From Methanoregula sp. (lineage in GTDB: Archaea; Halobacteriota; Methanomicrobia; Methanomicrobiales; Methanospirillaceae): DNA of 19,818 nt. The notes beneath the pieces are model-generated. The model worked only from the letters and a program-made list of their open reading frames with translations. It was not told the DNA's origin and ran no database searches. The first letter of the stretch is position 1. Each line of letters begins with the position of its first letter. Below are positions 6,852-13,915 of the stretch, piece by piece. Where the stretch lies: positions 1 through 19,818 of the forward strand of contig JAQWDG010000015.1 of the NCBI GenBank assembly GCA_028705545.1, written 5' to 3'. A program made the translations under genes and the position numbers.

Positions 6852-6857
6852 CCGATC

Positions 6858-7568
6858 TCATAGCCCTTCATCGGTTCTTTCCTTGTGCTCCCGCGTCATC
6901 CTGTCCTTATCAAGCAGCCCGTCCCGGATAAAAATAATCCGATCGAAGAATTCCTGATGCCACGGCTCATGGGAGACCATCACAATCGTCTGGCCAAGGT
7001 CACGGTTCACGGCCCTGAAAAGCTCAAGGACTATCCATGAATTCTCCGTGTCGAGATTTGCGCACGGTTCATCTGCTAAGACAATTGACGGTTTGTTGAC
7101 CAGAGCTCGCGCGATCGAGACCCGTTGCTGCTCGCCACCTGAAAGCTCGTATACAAGGTGATTGAGCCGGCCGGCAAGGCCCACCTTTTCGAGAACTGAA
7201 GCGGCTGCCGCGTAACTGTCAGCAAGTGATCTCCCCTGCATTATCGCGGGCAGGGCAACATTCTCCTGCACGTTCAGCTCAGACACCAGAGCATAATCCT
7301 GAAAGACATAGCCAAGGTTCATGAGCCGGAAATTAGTCCGTTCCTCGTCACTGAGATGAGATACATCTGTTGTGTTGATAAGAATCGTCCCGGCGGAGGG
7401 CATGTCAAGAAGAGCCATCTGGTGGAGAAGCGTGGACTTTCCGCTTCCCGAAGGCCCCATGATGCCCACGAACTCACCGCGCTGTATGCTGATGGAGATT
7501 CCTTTGAGCGCCTCAACTTCGACATTCCCCAACCGGTAGATCTTTTTGAGACCAGATACTTCGATCAT
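6858..7568 (-). CDS. ABC transporter ATP-binding protein, LolD/MacB type
   Basis: The 236-residue nucleotide-binding subunit of an FtsX-type ABC system. All motifs are intact: Walker A GPSGSGKS (38-45), Q-loop Gln90 (YVFQDYAL), signature LSGGEQQR (142-149), Walker B SIVLADEP (161-168), D-loop NLD (171-173) and switch His200 (MVSH). The MGPSGSGKSTLL, LGYVFQ and SGGEQQRVSIARAL stretches are typical of the LolD/MacB/FtsE subfamily, which powers mechanotransmission rather than ordinary substrate import. The ATG at 7568 is 4 bp after the permease stop, so the two are co-expressed and probably form a 2+2 complex at the membrane. Substrate unknown; a peptide, lipid or antimicrobial efflux or surface-protein processing role is possible. 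Confidence 0.92.
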   Translation of the reverse strand: MIEVSGLKKIYRLGNVEVEALKGISISIQRGEFVGIMGPSGSGKSTLLHQMALLDMPSAGTILINTTDVSHLSDEERTNFRLMNLGYVFQDYALVSELNVQENVALPAIMQGRSLADSYAAAASVLEKVGLAGRLNHLVYELSGGEQQRVSIARALVNKPSIVLADEPCANLDTENSWIVLELFRAVNRDLGQTIVMVSHEPWHQEFFDRIIFIRDGLLDKDRMTREHKERTDEGL

Positions 7569-7572
7569 GGAT

Positions 7573-8778
7573 TCAGCCTCTCATAGCATCGAGGATTTCC
7601 TCATCCACAGTCTTTCGAGCGGGAATGTAACCTGCAATAAGTGAGACGACAAGGAGTGTGATGACACTCCCCAGCAGACGGACAGGCTCGATGATTGGTG
7701 CGATATCGCCTATCGGGAACCGGATGGGGTGTGTGGTGAGATAGTACACGATGAGATCGAACATGAGGAGTCCGATAACAATTCCTGCTATACAGAGGCA
7801 GGTTACCTGCAAGAGATAACTGTTGACAATCACCTCTTTTTTAATCCCGATTGCCTTCATAATCGCAATTTGCTTGCGTTTGTTGACGGTATTGATGAAG
7901 ATTACAATGAAGATCACGATTGCTCCGATGACCAGTGAGAAGACAATCATGATCGTGTTGATCAGGGAAAAACTCGTGTTAATATCCCCAACAAATCCCG
8001 CACCCTCCTCGCTCCAGGTCTTGATCGGTTCCTGAATACCGTACGAGAGCATTGTTGTACGGAAATTGTTTTCATTCCCGGTCGCGGAGAGTTTTACCAG
8101 TACGATGGATGCCTTGTCGGAAAGCCCCATCACCGATTCCATCTCCTTTGTCGTAATAAACCCGGTCTGGTCAACCGTTGTTGACTGGGTTTCAAAGATC
8201 CCTTTGACATGATATGTCCGCACCACGCCGTTACTGAACGTTACGTCGATTGTGTCCCCAACCTGTACACCTCCAAGGGATTTTAGTTTGTCAAGCGAGG
8301 TATCCTTGTGGCCGGCCAGTAGTTCCCCGATAACGATCTGGTCGCGGTCACCGTCGCTCAGGTATTCTCCGGTTATCATCTTGTCCGGTATCGTGAGAAC
8401 CTGTGCCTCATCAGAGGGATTTACCGATGTGAGGGTTTTTCCGAGTGTTGTGTCGTGGTACGTAAAGGTTGCCGCGGTGACATACCGGGGCGAGGACGCA
8501 ACAACACCGGGGATCCGGTTGATCTTCTCGGTCAGGTACGAGACGTCTTCAATATAGAGATGGTGCTCCTTTGGCTCTATCGCAATATTGCCATACATGT
8601 AATCGACAATCTGGTTGTTCTCGACCTGGATTATCCCTGCAAGGAGCGCCGGCTGGAATACCAGCATGACAAAGACGAGACCTATGATAAGTACCGTCAG
8701 ACCAAGAGTAAACCGGTTGCCCCGTTCCAGACTTCGCAGGGCAAGGAATATGGACACCCTGTGGGATGTGGATGACAT
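7573..8778 (-). CDS. FtsX/MacB-family ABC permease
   Basis: A 401-residue integral membrane protein with the MacB/LolC/E layout: one N-terminal membrane helix (about 24-45), a large extracytoplasmic domain (46-270; beta-rich, with GELLAGHKDTSLDKLKSLGG and VGDTIDVTFSNG), then three helices (272-297, 320-346, 366-386). The C-terminal FtsX domain shows the coupling motif KRKQIAIMKAIGIKKE (about 300-315) and the ending PARKTVDEEILDAMRG. I chose the ATG at 8778: it is one base after the TAG of the upstream gene, and the longer frame to 8853 would overlap that gene's C-terminal membrane helix. It works with the ATPase encoded 4 bp downstream; the neighbouring surface protein is probably a third component. 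Confidence 0.88.
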   Translation of the reverse strand: MSSTSHRVSIFLALRSLERGNRFTLGLTVLIIGLVFVMLVFQPALLAGIIQVENNQIVDYMYGNIAIEPKEHHLYIEDVSYLTEKINRIPGVVASSPRYVTAATFTYHDTTLGKTLTSVNPSDEAQVLTIPDKMITGEYLSDGDRDQIVIGELLAGHKDTSLDKLKSLGGVQVGDTIDVTFSNGVVRTYHVKGIFETQSTTVDQTGFITTKEMESVMGLSDKASIVLVKLSATGNENNFRTTMLSYGIQEPIKTWSEEGAGFVGDINTSFSLINTIMIVFSLVIGAIVIFIVIFINTVNKRKQIAIMKAIGIKKEVIVNSYLLQVTCLCIAGIVIGLLMFDLIVYYLTTHPIRFPIGDIAPIIEPVRLLGSVITLLVVSLIAGYIPARKTVDEEILDAMRG

Positions 8779-8779
8779 C

Positions 8780-10012
8780 CTACTGCCCCTTTTTTCTCCG
8801 GTGGTACCAGATGCCGGCAACGCATAGCGCAACAAGAGCAGCAACCGCAGCAATTATGAGAACGTTGTTCTGCCGGGAGACACTGAGGGTTAGTTGTTTT
8901 CTGATCGTGTGATTCCCATAATCATCGGCATACTGCACGCTGACTGTATAGGGGAAATCACCGTTTGTGATATCGGTCAGGTAAAAGACCGCAGGGGCGT
9001 CATTCCCCGGCTCGATCTTTCCCACAAATGCGTCATGATTCCCGGCCATGGGAAGATCGATCGAGGCTTCAACAGATTTTGCATCATCTGTTCCTGTATT
9101 CTCGATTCGGAGGATCATGGTAAACGGGCCAGGGCTGACCCGGACCGGATCTGTTGTGAGGGATTTGATACTGACCTCTGCTTTTCCTTTCATGTGGACG
9201 CCCACATGCTCGACTTGGGTGACTCGGGTTCCGTCCGGATTGGCAAAGGTGATCGTCACCGGGATGTCCCGGAGCCCGAGGGGTGAATCCTTGTCCGTGG
9301 AGAGCGACAGGTTGAATGTTGCATGGTCCCCCGGGTCTAGGTGACCGAGGTAATAATTCCCCGGGCCGTTTAAGGAAAGGGACGATGCGGATGCATTAAT
9401 CGCAACCGTGATATCATCAGCACGACTGCTGCCTGTATTGGAGAGGTCAAGAAACAGGGTAAACTCGTTGCCCGGGACTACCTGATCCGGGAGGGTCCGG
9501 TTCAGGATCAGTTCCGGTTTTTTTACCACGGCAATATGGGTATTGACATTGACCGGCACCGGGTACCGGGTGCTCGTGCCGTCTCTGACATCGATCCAGA
9601 CTTCAGGGAAATAGATCCCGTCTGTCTCCGGCGCTTGGATCAGAAACGTGACCGGGACTGACTGGCCAGGCCCCAGCGACCCGAGACGGGAAAAGTCTGG
9701 CGACACAACAAGGATACCGTTTCCTTCAAGGTGGACGTTCTCGACAAAGAGACCGATACTGGTACTCTTCGTTGTGGCAAACCCGCCGGAAGATGCTCCC
9801 TCGTTCTGCAAGATATTGGAGTTCTGGTTGGTATTTTTCAGGGTGACGGTCAGTGTACCCGTATCGCCCGGCATGAGCACTGAGGGTGTAATTTCATAAC
9901 CATCTATGATTACTGTTGGCGAAGTAACAGAAACTGCACCGTTGTCTTCAGCTGTAGCTATACCGGTGCTGATGAACAGCATGATCAGCAAGATCAGGTA
10001 TTTTACCTTCAT
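8780..10012 (-). CDS. Membrane-anchored surface protein with CARDB/NEW3-type beta-sandwich domains
   Basis: A 410-residue exported protein: signal peptide (MKVKYLILLIMLFISTGIAT, cleavage near residue 20), a long outside region of Ig-like beta-sandwich modules, then a C-terminal helix (VLIIAAVAALVALCVAGIWY) and a basic stop-transfer tail (HRRKKGQ). At least three modules show the CARDB/NEW3 pattern of 'L.PGD.G.LTVTLKNT', 'PGNEFTLFLDLSNTGSS.ADD..V.I' and 'PGPFTMILRIENTGTDDAKSV'. It resembles the alpha-sandwich accessory proteins found with MacB-like exporters in archaea and Firmicutes. ATG 10012 is preferred to TTG 10018 because GAGG (10019-10022) is suitably spaced. First gene of the three-gene reverse operon with permease and ATPase; it may capture substrate or anchor the exporter to the S-layer. 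Confidence 0.8.
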   Translation of the reverse strand: MKVKYLILLIMLFISTGIATAEDNGAVSVTSPTVIIDGYEITPSVLMPGDTGTLTVTLKNTNQNSNILQNEGASSGGFATTKSTSIGLFVENVHLEGNGILVVSPDFSRLGSLGPGQSVPVTFLIQAPETDGIYFPEVWIDVRDGTSTRYPVPVNVNTHIAVVKKPELILNRTLPDQVVPGNEFTLFLDLSNTGSSRADDITVAINASASSLSLNGPGNYYLGHLDPGDHATFNLSLSTDKDSPLGLRDIPVTITFANPDGTRVTQVEHVGVHMKGKAEVSIKSLTTDPVRVSPGPFTMILRIENTGTDDAKSVEASIDLPMAGNHDAFVGKIEPGNDAPAVFYLTDITNGDFPYTVSVQYADDYGNHTIRKQLTLSVSRQNNVLIIAAVAALVALCVAGIWYHRRKKGQ

Positions 10013-10109
10013 GGGCAAACCTCACGATTATACCGTTGAAGAATACGTTAGGCTTTAAGCCAGACATGTAGGGCCATATTTATTATCCGGACAACCCCTA
10101 TGGTGTAGT
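10013..10109. promoter_or_regulatory. Divergent promoter: surface protein/ABC operon and Bat-type regulator
   Basis: For the regulator at 10110, CATATTTATTAT (about 10075-10086) is a TATA candidate 24-35 bp before the ATG; no ribosome binding site is seen, so a leaderless transcript is likely. For the ABC operon, GGCTT-T-AAGCC (10051-10061) is a 5-bp inverted repeat overlapping the best TATA-like TTTAA, about 40 bp before its ATG, and GAGG at 10019-10022 is the ribosome binding site. The inverted repeat may be the operator. Confidence 0.45.
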
Positions 10110-10751
10110 ATGAAAAAGATGACGATCAGGACCTCTGTTGAGATCATGGTCGGGTTTGTTCCTTTCCTGCAGTATTTCGAACGCGTAGAACTGATTACCC
10201 TGTTCAATATCGGAGCTGATGTCCATACCCGGGTCTGCCGGATAAGGATCAAAAAAGATATGTCCATCGAAAATATCCCCTACAACAGAATAATCTCAAA
10301 CCTAATCATCCTGAACAGAGACGGCCGCGACTATACCTGCTTCATTAAAGGGGAATTCCCGGACGAGATTAACTGGTTTATTCATGCCGTTGATCTGAAG
10401 CTTGAATATCCTGTAATTGTAGAGAGCGGGCGATGCACCCTGACCCTTATCGGTTCTGCTGAAGAATTACATGAAGTCATAAACGCAGCCATTAAAAAAA
10501 AATGGGAGACTGAGATCCTTGCCGTTGAGGAGTACAATCCCCATATCAGTGGAATTTTCAATATATTCACCGGGAAACAAAAAGAGATCCTGCTTGCGGC
10601 ATATCAGGCAGGTTATTTTGAATACCCCCGACGGATTGACGCCGGGCGTCTGGCAAAAAAAATGGGGATGCACAAGACAACACTTCTTGAACATATCCAC
10701 AAAGCCGAGAACCGGCTGATGGGGCACATCATTGAACATACGGCCAGGTAA
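10110..10751 (+). CDS. Bat-type (HTH_10) archaeal transcriptional regulator
   Basis: A 213-residue protein. The C-terminal part (about 154-206; LTG-like FTGKQKEILLAAYQAGYFEYPRR followed by AGRLAKKMGMHKTTLLEHIHKAENRL) is the bacterio-opsin-activator-type HTH, with its diagnostic AA...GYFEYPR segment and an HTH that ends in a helix of alternating charges. The N-terminal 140 residues match no sensor domain I recognise; they are beta-rich with Cys43, Cys77 and Cys109, and resemble the lipid- or ligand-binding N domains of short Bat proteins. The gene diverges from the ABC operon, suggesting local control of it. Its A+T-rich composition is unlike the flanking core genes. Effector unknown. Confidence 0.85.
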   Translation: MKKMTIRTSVEIMVGFVPFLQYFERVELITLFNIGADVHTRVCRIRIKKDMSIENIPYNRIISNLIILNRDGRDYTCFIKGEFPDEINWFIHAVDLKLEYPVIVESGRCTLTLIGSAEELHEVINAAIKKKWETEILAVEEYNPHISGIFNIFTGKQKEILLAAYQAGYFEYPRRIDAGRLAKKMGMHKTTLLEHIHKAENRLMGHIIEHTAR

Positions 10752-10766
10752 CTGTCTCACGGACAG
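10752..10766. terminator. Short hairpin after Bat-type regulator
   Basis: CTGTC (10752-10756) and GACAG (10762-10766) form a 5-bp stem starting right after the TAA (10749-10751), in the 40-bp gap between convergent genes. There is no oligo-T, so the termination role is weak inference. Confidence 0.3.
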
Positions 10767-10791
10767 ATCGTATTATCGACAGCGCACCGAG

Positions 10792-11586
10792 TTAATCTTC
10801 TTTGGGACCCGACAGTTCCTGGTTCATGGAATAAATAAGTGCCCCGCCTTTCGGACAAATATCCCGGCAACGGCCGCACAGGTAGCATTCTGCCTTTCTA
10901 TCCTCCTTCTTTCCCTCTTCAGAGGGACAGACTTTTTCACACTTCTTACAGTTGATGCAGTTGTTGGTCCGGTGGAGACGAAAGAGACTTTTTACAGCTC
11001 CAAGAGAGAACAAAAACCCGACCGGGCAGACAAGCCGGCAAAACGGGCGGTAAAAAAACAGAGAGATCAGGAGTACGAGGACAAATACCGCAGAGCCGGC
11101 TGTGAGGGTGAGATAGAAGAAATCCTTGATCCCAAATACTTCAAGCAGGGAGAAGGAGAAGGCAACAGCTGCGAGGATAATTGCAAGAAAAACAAGTGAC
11201 CGGATAATCAGGAAGAGGATTTTTCTTGGCGGGCGAAATTTCGGGGCCGGTGCAGAATATGCAATCTCCTGAACAGCACCAACGGGACAGAGATAGCCGC
11301 AGAAGAATCTCCCAAAGATCCAGGTCAGCACAAAGAGAATCGCAAGTCCGACAATGCCTGCAATAAGGGGAGCTCCCAGACCCTGTGCAGTTCTGAGCAC
11401 AATCTGCTGGAATTGATACGGTACAACAGGAGAGAATAGCAAAAATCCAAGGATTGACGAGAGGATGAGCACCAGCCAGCCGATTTTCAGCCGCCAGTGA
11501 CAGGAGTACCACAGATATGCAACGATAAAAATCATCGTAACCGCATAAAAAAAACCAATGAAATTTGGGAGGGGATCAAGTACCAT
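10792..11586 (-). CDS. NapH/MauN-type membrane 4Fe-4S protein
   Basis: A 264-residue membrane electron carrier of the NapH/NosR/RdxA type. Five membrane helices are visible (about 7-28, 36-53, 72-93, 124-147, 157-178). Two cytoplasmic CX3CP motifs follow the third and fifth helices (Cys96-Cys100, CGYLCPVG; Cys183-Cys187, CRLVCPVG), as in this family. The C terminus is a two-cluster ferredoxin: Cys210, 213, 216, 220 and Cys234, 237, 240, 244. These proteins move electrons between the quinol pool and soluble or exported redox enzymes; in a methanogen without quinones the donor is unclear, perhaps methanophenazine or a ferredoxin. It follows the SnoaL-like gene by 21 bp on the same strand and lacks the usual FMN-binding partner. 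Genes of this type in methanogens have no settled function. Confidence 0.85.
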   Translation of the reverse strand: MVLDPLPNFIGFFYAVTMIFIVAYLWYSCHWRLKIGWLVLILSSILGFLLFSPVVPYQFQQIVLRTAQGLGAPLIAGIVGLAILFVLTWIFGRFFCGYLCPVGAVQEIAYSAPAPKFRPPRKILFLIIRSLVFLAIILAAVAFSFSLLEVFGIKDFFYLTLTAGSAVFVLVLLISLFFYRPFCRLVCPVGFLFSLGAVKSLFRLHRTNNCINCKKCEKVCPSEEGKKEDRKAECYLCGRCRDICPKGGALIYSMNQELSGPKED

Positions 11587-11607
11587 AGTGAATCTCCGGT
11601 TATCGGG

Positions 11608-12042
11608 TTACGAAGAGGGCATCGGGATATTCAGCTGTAACATAAGCCCCATCAGATTTGCCTCACCCCAGATTTCAGCAATTCTTCCGTTCTTTAATCG
11701 GAATATTTCGATACCGGTCAAAGCAATCGATTTACCGGTTGGCGGGAGTCCCATGAACGCTCCGTTATGCACACCTCGCGAAGTGAACCGGCAGGTAACC
11801 TTGTCGCCATCGGCGATCATATCTTCAATTGTTACATACAGACCATGGAATGCGGCCCTACAATCCTTAACGATATTGTTGATTGTTTCAATTCCGGAAC
11901 CGGTAGTGGGAAAAGGAACGTGCAACGATAATTCGGTATCAAGGCAGGCATCGGCAGCTTCGATGTCGCCTTTTGAAGGGCCGACTTCAAAGAATTTCCT
12001 GACGAGTTCCATATTGGCTTTTTCCATGGCAGTGTATGTCAT
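11608..12042 (-). CDS. SnoaL-like / ester cyclase-family protein (NTF2 fold)
   Basis: A 144-residue single-domain protein of the NTF2-like SnoaL family. The hallmarks are the N-terminal helix MELVRKFFEV, a central beta region with VTCRFTSRGVHNGAFMGLPPTGK (two parts), and the ending IEIFRLKNGRIAEIWGEANLMGLMLQL, which matches the common 'F+..DGKI.E.W...D..GL..QL' pattern. Family members include polyketide cyclases and isomerases, but many are of unknown substrate; a polyketide role is unlikely in a methanogen. Catalysis cannot be assigned. It diverges from the TrmB-family regulator across 54 bp and precedes the NapH-like gene, so it is probably regulated with it. Confidence 0.8.
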   Translation of the reverse strand: MTYTAMEKANMELVRKFFEVGPSKGDIEAADACLDTELSLHVPFPTTGSGIETINNIVKDCRAAFHGLYVTIEDMIADGDKVTCRFTSRGVHNGAFMGLPPTGKSIALTGIEIFRLKNGRIAEIWGEANLMGLMLQLNIPMPSS

Positions 12043-12096
12043 GCATAATACTCAGCAGGAAATTATTTAATTTTGTTGTCCCTACAATAGTAACAA
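12043..12096. promoter_or_regulatory. Divergent promoter of SnoaL-like and TrmB-family genes
   Basis: A 54-bp gap with AAATTATTTAATTTTG at about 12060-12075. Read on plus it is a TATA element about 25-35 bp before the ATG at 12097, and read on minus (AAATTAAATAATTT) it lies about 20-33 bp before the ATG at 12042. One AT-rich core may thus serve both leaderless transcripts. TTGT and ACAA half-sites follow it (12073-12087), a loose inverted repeat. Confidence 0.45.
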
Positions 12097-12972
12097 ATGG
12101 AGCCGATTGTTGAAAATCTCACCCGGCTTGGGCTCACGGAATACGAGGCCAAGATCTATGTTGCACTTGTCGGACTCGGCGAGGCTAATGTCCGCAGGAT
12201 CCATGAGATTAGTAATGTTCCCCGGGCACGGGTGTACGATATCCTGAATTCCCTATCTAAGAAAGGATTCATCAACATACGGCAGGGAAGCCCGCTGATG
12301 TACAGTGCAGTCCGACCTGACAGTGTAATCTCTCTCCTTAAAAAAGATCTTGATAGCGCCGCCAATGATAGTGTAAAGACACTTGAGGCACTCTCAATTG
12401 GAGCAGAGCAAAATTATTCTCCCATCTGGTACGTTCACAGCGAGTGGACCATCCTGAAAAATCTGGAGCTGCTCATTGAGAGCGTTCGTAAGGAACTCGT
12501 TATTCTTTGTTTTAATACAGAAACGCTGCATGAATTCCTTGGGCCGATAGCAGCAGTTGCCGGGAGGCATACGGTCAACGTCCTATTCCCCCGGGGTGTT
12601 GCCACGGGGTTTTCCCCTGTAAAGAGTGTTTCGTTTTTTGAAGCCGGAACCGTAAAGGATTTTTTTGGAGTAAACATTTTCGAGAAAGTTTTCTCCAGCC
12701 CCATAAACCGCGAAGGGATCGACTTTGTCCTTGAATGCATCCTTGTTGCAGATGATCATGATTCCATGTTTATCTATTCACAAAACGGGAAGCGCATGGC
12801 CGTGATTATGACACTGCCGTTTATCACCAGCTTCCAGAGCCAGTTATTCAACCAGATGATCTTGCATGCTTCTCCTGTTGGGACGACGGGCGATCATCGC
12901 AAGTCAGGAAACGCTGCCATGAACCAAGAGGAAAAACACACGCACACGAGTGATGAAAATGAAAATCCATGA
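12097..12972 (+). CDS. TrmB-family transcriptional regulator
   Basis: A 291-residue regulator. The N-terminal winged helix (about 1-70) is a clear TrmB domain: LTRLGLTEYEAKIYVALVGLG, RRIHEISNVPRARVYDILN and SLSKKGFINI. After a short linker helix (75-100) the C-terminal part (about 110-265) resembles the PLD-like regulatory domain found in many TrmB proteins (ELVILCFN, IDFVLECILVADDHDSMFIY, KRMAVIMTLPF). It ends in a polar, charged tail (about 263-291). In haloarchaea and Thermococcales such proteins sense sugars, but many methanogen copies have unknown effectors. It diverges from the SnoaL/NapH genes and its 3' end overlaps the following cupin by 20 bp. Likely controls both. Confidence 0.88.
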   Translation: MEPIVENLTRLGLTEYEAKIYVALVGLGEANVRRIHEISNVPRARVYDILNSLSKKGFINIRQGSPLMYSAVRPDSVISLLKKDLDSAANDSVKTLEALSIGAEQNYSPIWYVHSEWTILKNLELLIESVRKELVILCFNTETLHEFLGPIAAVAGRHTVNVLFPRGVATGFSPVKSVSFFEAGTVKDFFGVNIFEKVFSSPINREGIDFVLECILVADDHDSMFIYSQNGKRMAVIMTLPFITSFQSQLFNQMILHASPVGTTGDHRKSGNAAMNQEEKHTHTSDENENP

Positions 12973-13303
12973 AGTAAGTAAAACGGAGTCCGTGAAAAAC
13001 CCCCACAATGTAGATGTACGACCGATTTTTGAATCCCCGGAAACATCTGCGGTTGTAATTTCCCTCAAACCCGGTGAATCGCTCAAGAAGCATACTACAT
13101 CGGTCGATGTATTCTTTTATGTCCTTGAGGGAACCGGGATTGTTGAGATTGGTGATGAACGCCAGAATATCGATAAGGACACACTGGTAGAGAGTCCAGC
13201 TATGAAAGCACATTGCTGGATAAATGAAAGCAACGATCTTCTTCGAGTTCTTATCGTGAAAATGTTAACAACAGGGAAAGGGAAAGATACCCGGGTTCTC
13301 TAA
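12953..13303 (+). CDS. Cupin-domain protein coupled to the TrmB-family regulator
   Basis: A 116-residue single cupin. The barrel runs from about residue 20 to 105: motif 1 around LKPGESLKKHTTSVDVFFYVLEG with His47 (the second motif His is replaced by Ser), and motif 2 around DTLVESPAMKAHCWINES with His87. The metal site therefore looks reduced, as in the hcp-linked cupin. Starts at 12950 (GTG), 12953 (ATG) and 12959 (ATG) are all possible; no ribosome binding site decides, and I chose 12953. The 20-bp overlap with the regulator suggests translational coupling. It may act as a ligand-binding or isomerase partner; the function is unknown. Confidence 0.75.
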   Translation: MKMKIHEVSKTESVKNPHNVDVRPIFESPETSAVVISLKPGESLKKHTTSVDVFFYVLEGTGIVEIGDERQNIDKDTLVESPAMKAHCWINESNDLLRVLIVKMLTTGKGKDTRVL

Positions 13304-13556
13304 CCTTTTTACAGAGCGTTTGTGAGGTTCGTACGAACCTGATGGCAGCCTGAGCGCAATTTCTTCTTTGGGAATGTGCGCCGGAAAAGGTAGATCCGGT
13401 ATTCGGGGGTATGTTTATCGCGAGGGAATGTTCCTTACCTTAATCCTCACCCATTCGCTGCGATCCTCTGCTCATTATCCGCCCGAAATCATTTCTCCAC
13501 TCCGCTTTGCCTTGAAGACACGGTAAAATTCAAAAACAGAAAAATGAGGTACGATG
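13304..13556. other. Non-coding interval with perfect 16-bp palindrome
   Basis: No gene is convincing in these 253 bp. A T5 tract (13306-13310) follows the cupin stop and may terminate it. The palindrome at 13325-13340 is the main feature. Close to the right end TAAAATTCAAAAACAG (about 13524-13539) is AT-rich and could be the promoter of the next gene, with GAGGT at 13546-13550 as its ribosome binding site. Confidence 0.45.
13325..13340. repeat. Perfect 16-bp palindrome
   Basis: AGGTTCGTACGAACCT equals its own reverse complement over all 16 bases and is not followed by a T-tract. It sits 22 bp after the cupin stop and 217 bp before the next start, so it could be a regulator site, a cruciform or a processing signal. 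Flanking bases (G on both sides) do not extend it. Confidence 0.6.
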
Positions 13557-13850
13557 ATGAAATGCCCGATATATTTCCCGGATCTCTTAGAACAATTCAT
13601 GAGTACATGCAATGAAACCGAACACTGGGCCACCGTTGAAGAGTTTCGCACAAAATTATCCATTGACAAAACATTTGCCCTTGCAATTTCAGGATTTCTA
13701 CGAAGACTCTATAATAATCCAACAGTGCCGGGTCGGTATACGGTTGTGCGAATTGAAAACCTGAAAGTTTACCAGCCTCAAAGGAAAACTATCCATCGTT
13801 ACCTCATCCGGGAAAGAGCAATGAATGCTTCCATCAAATCCCCGGAATGA
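13557..13850 (+). CDS. Hypothetical 97-residue protein, possible winged-helix fold
   Basis: I do not recognise this protein. It is 97 residues, basic and A+T-rich in codon use. Features: Cys3 and Cys18, an EEFRTKLSIDKTFALAISGFLRRLY segment (about 28-52) that could be two helices of a winged helix, and a beta-hairpin-like VVRIENLKVYQPQRKTIHRYLIRER (63-87) that could be the wing followed by a helix. DNA binding is therefore a guess. GAGGT at 13546-13550 with 6-bp spacing favours ATG 13557 over ATG 13554. It is convergent with the helicase operon and not obviously linked to the cupin. Similarity to known families is not visible; it may be lineage-specific to methanogens. Confidence 0.6.
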   Translation: MKCPIYFPDLLEQFMSTCNETEHWATVEEFRTKLSIDKTFALAISGFLRRLYNNPTVPGRYTVVRIENLKVYQPQRKTIHRYLIRERAMNASIKSPE

Positions 13851-13891
13851 GTGCCAGATGTTACGGTGGAGATGAACAAGACAACACATCC

Positions 13892-13897
13892 AAAAAA
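13892..13897 (-). terminator. Oligo-T terminator of helicase operon
   Basis: Six A on the plus strand (six T on the minus strand) lie 19-24 bases beyond the helicase stop, in the 65-bp gap between convergent genes. A short oligo-T without hairpin is typical for archaea. Confidence 0.45.
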
Positions 13898-13915
13898 TTT
13901 GACAACGCCGGAGAA

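Larger units (their letters stand above)
6386..6857. other. Non-coding interval with hairpins and a short direct repeat
   Basis: No convincing gene lies in these 472 bp between convergent units. Open frames here start at TTG or lack ribosome binding sites and give cysteine-, serine- and arginine-rich translations with no domain. Structure is concentrated at 6546-6618: an 8-bp stem-loop (6546-6568), a 10-bp direct repeat GTGCGTGTTT (6550-6559 and 6571-6580) and a GGGCCC hairpin (6602-6618). The region marks the change from the G+C-rich left part to the A+T-richer accessory part. It may be a decayed gene, a repeat element or a structured RNA. Confidence 0.5.

Noticed and set aside
6426..6863. 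Open frame of about 145 residues in the non-coding interval, plus strand
   Set aside because: It begins at TTG without a ribosome binding site, its composition (many Cys, Ser, Arg) is that of random translation, it spans hairpins, and it runs into the end of the ABC ATPase gene on the other strand.
8779..8853. Permease start at 8853 giving 25 more residues
   Set aside because: It would overlap the coding end of the surface protein, including its membrane helix; the ATG at 8778 is one base after that gene's stop.
6404..13321. Near-identical 14-mers TTTACAGAGGGTTT (6404) and TTTACAGAGCGTTT (13308), possibly island-end repeats
   Set aside because: 13 of 14 matching bases is expected by chance between positions in a 20-kb window, and no longer similarity flanks them.
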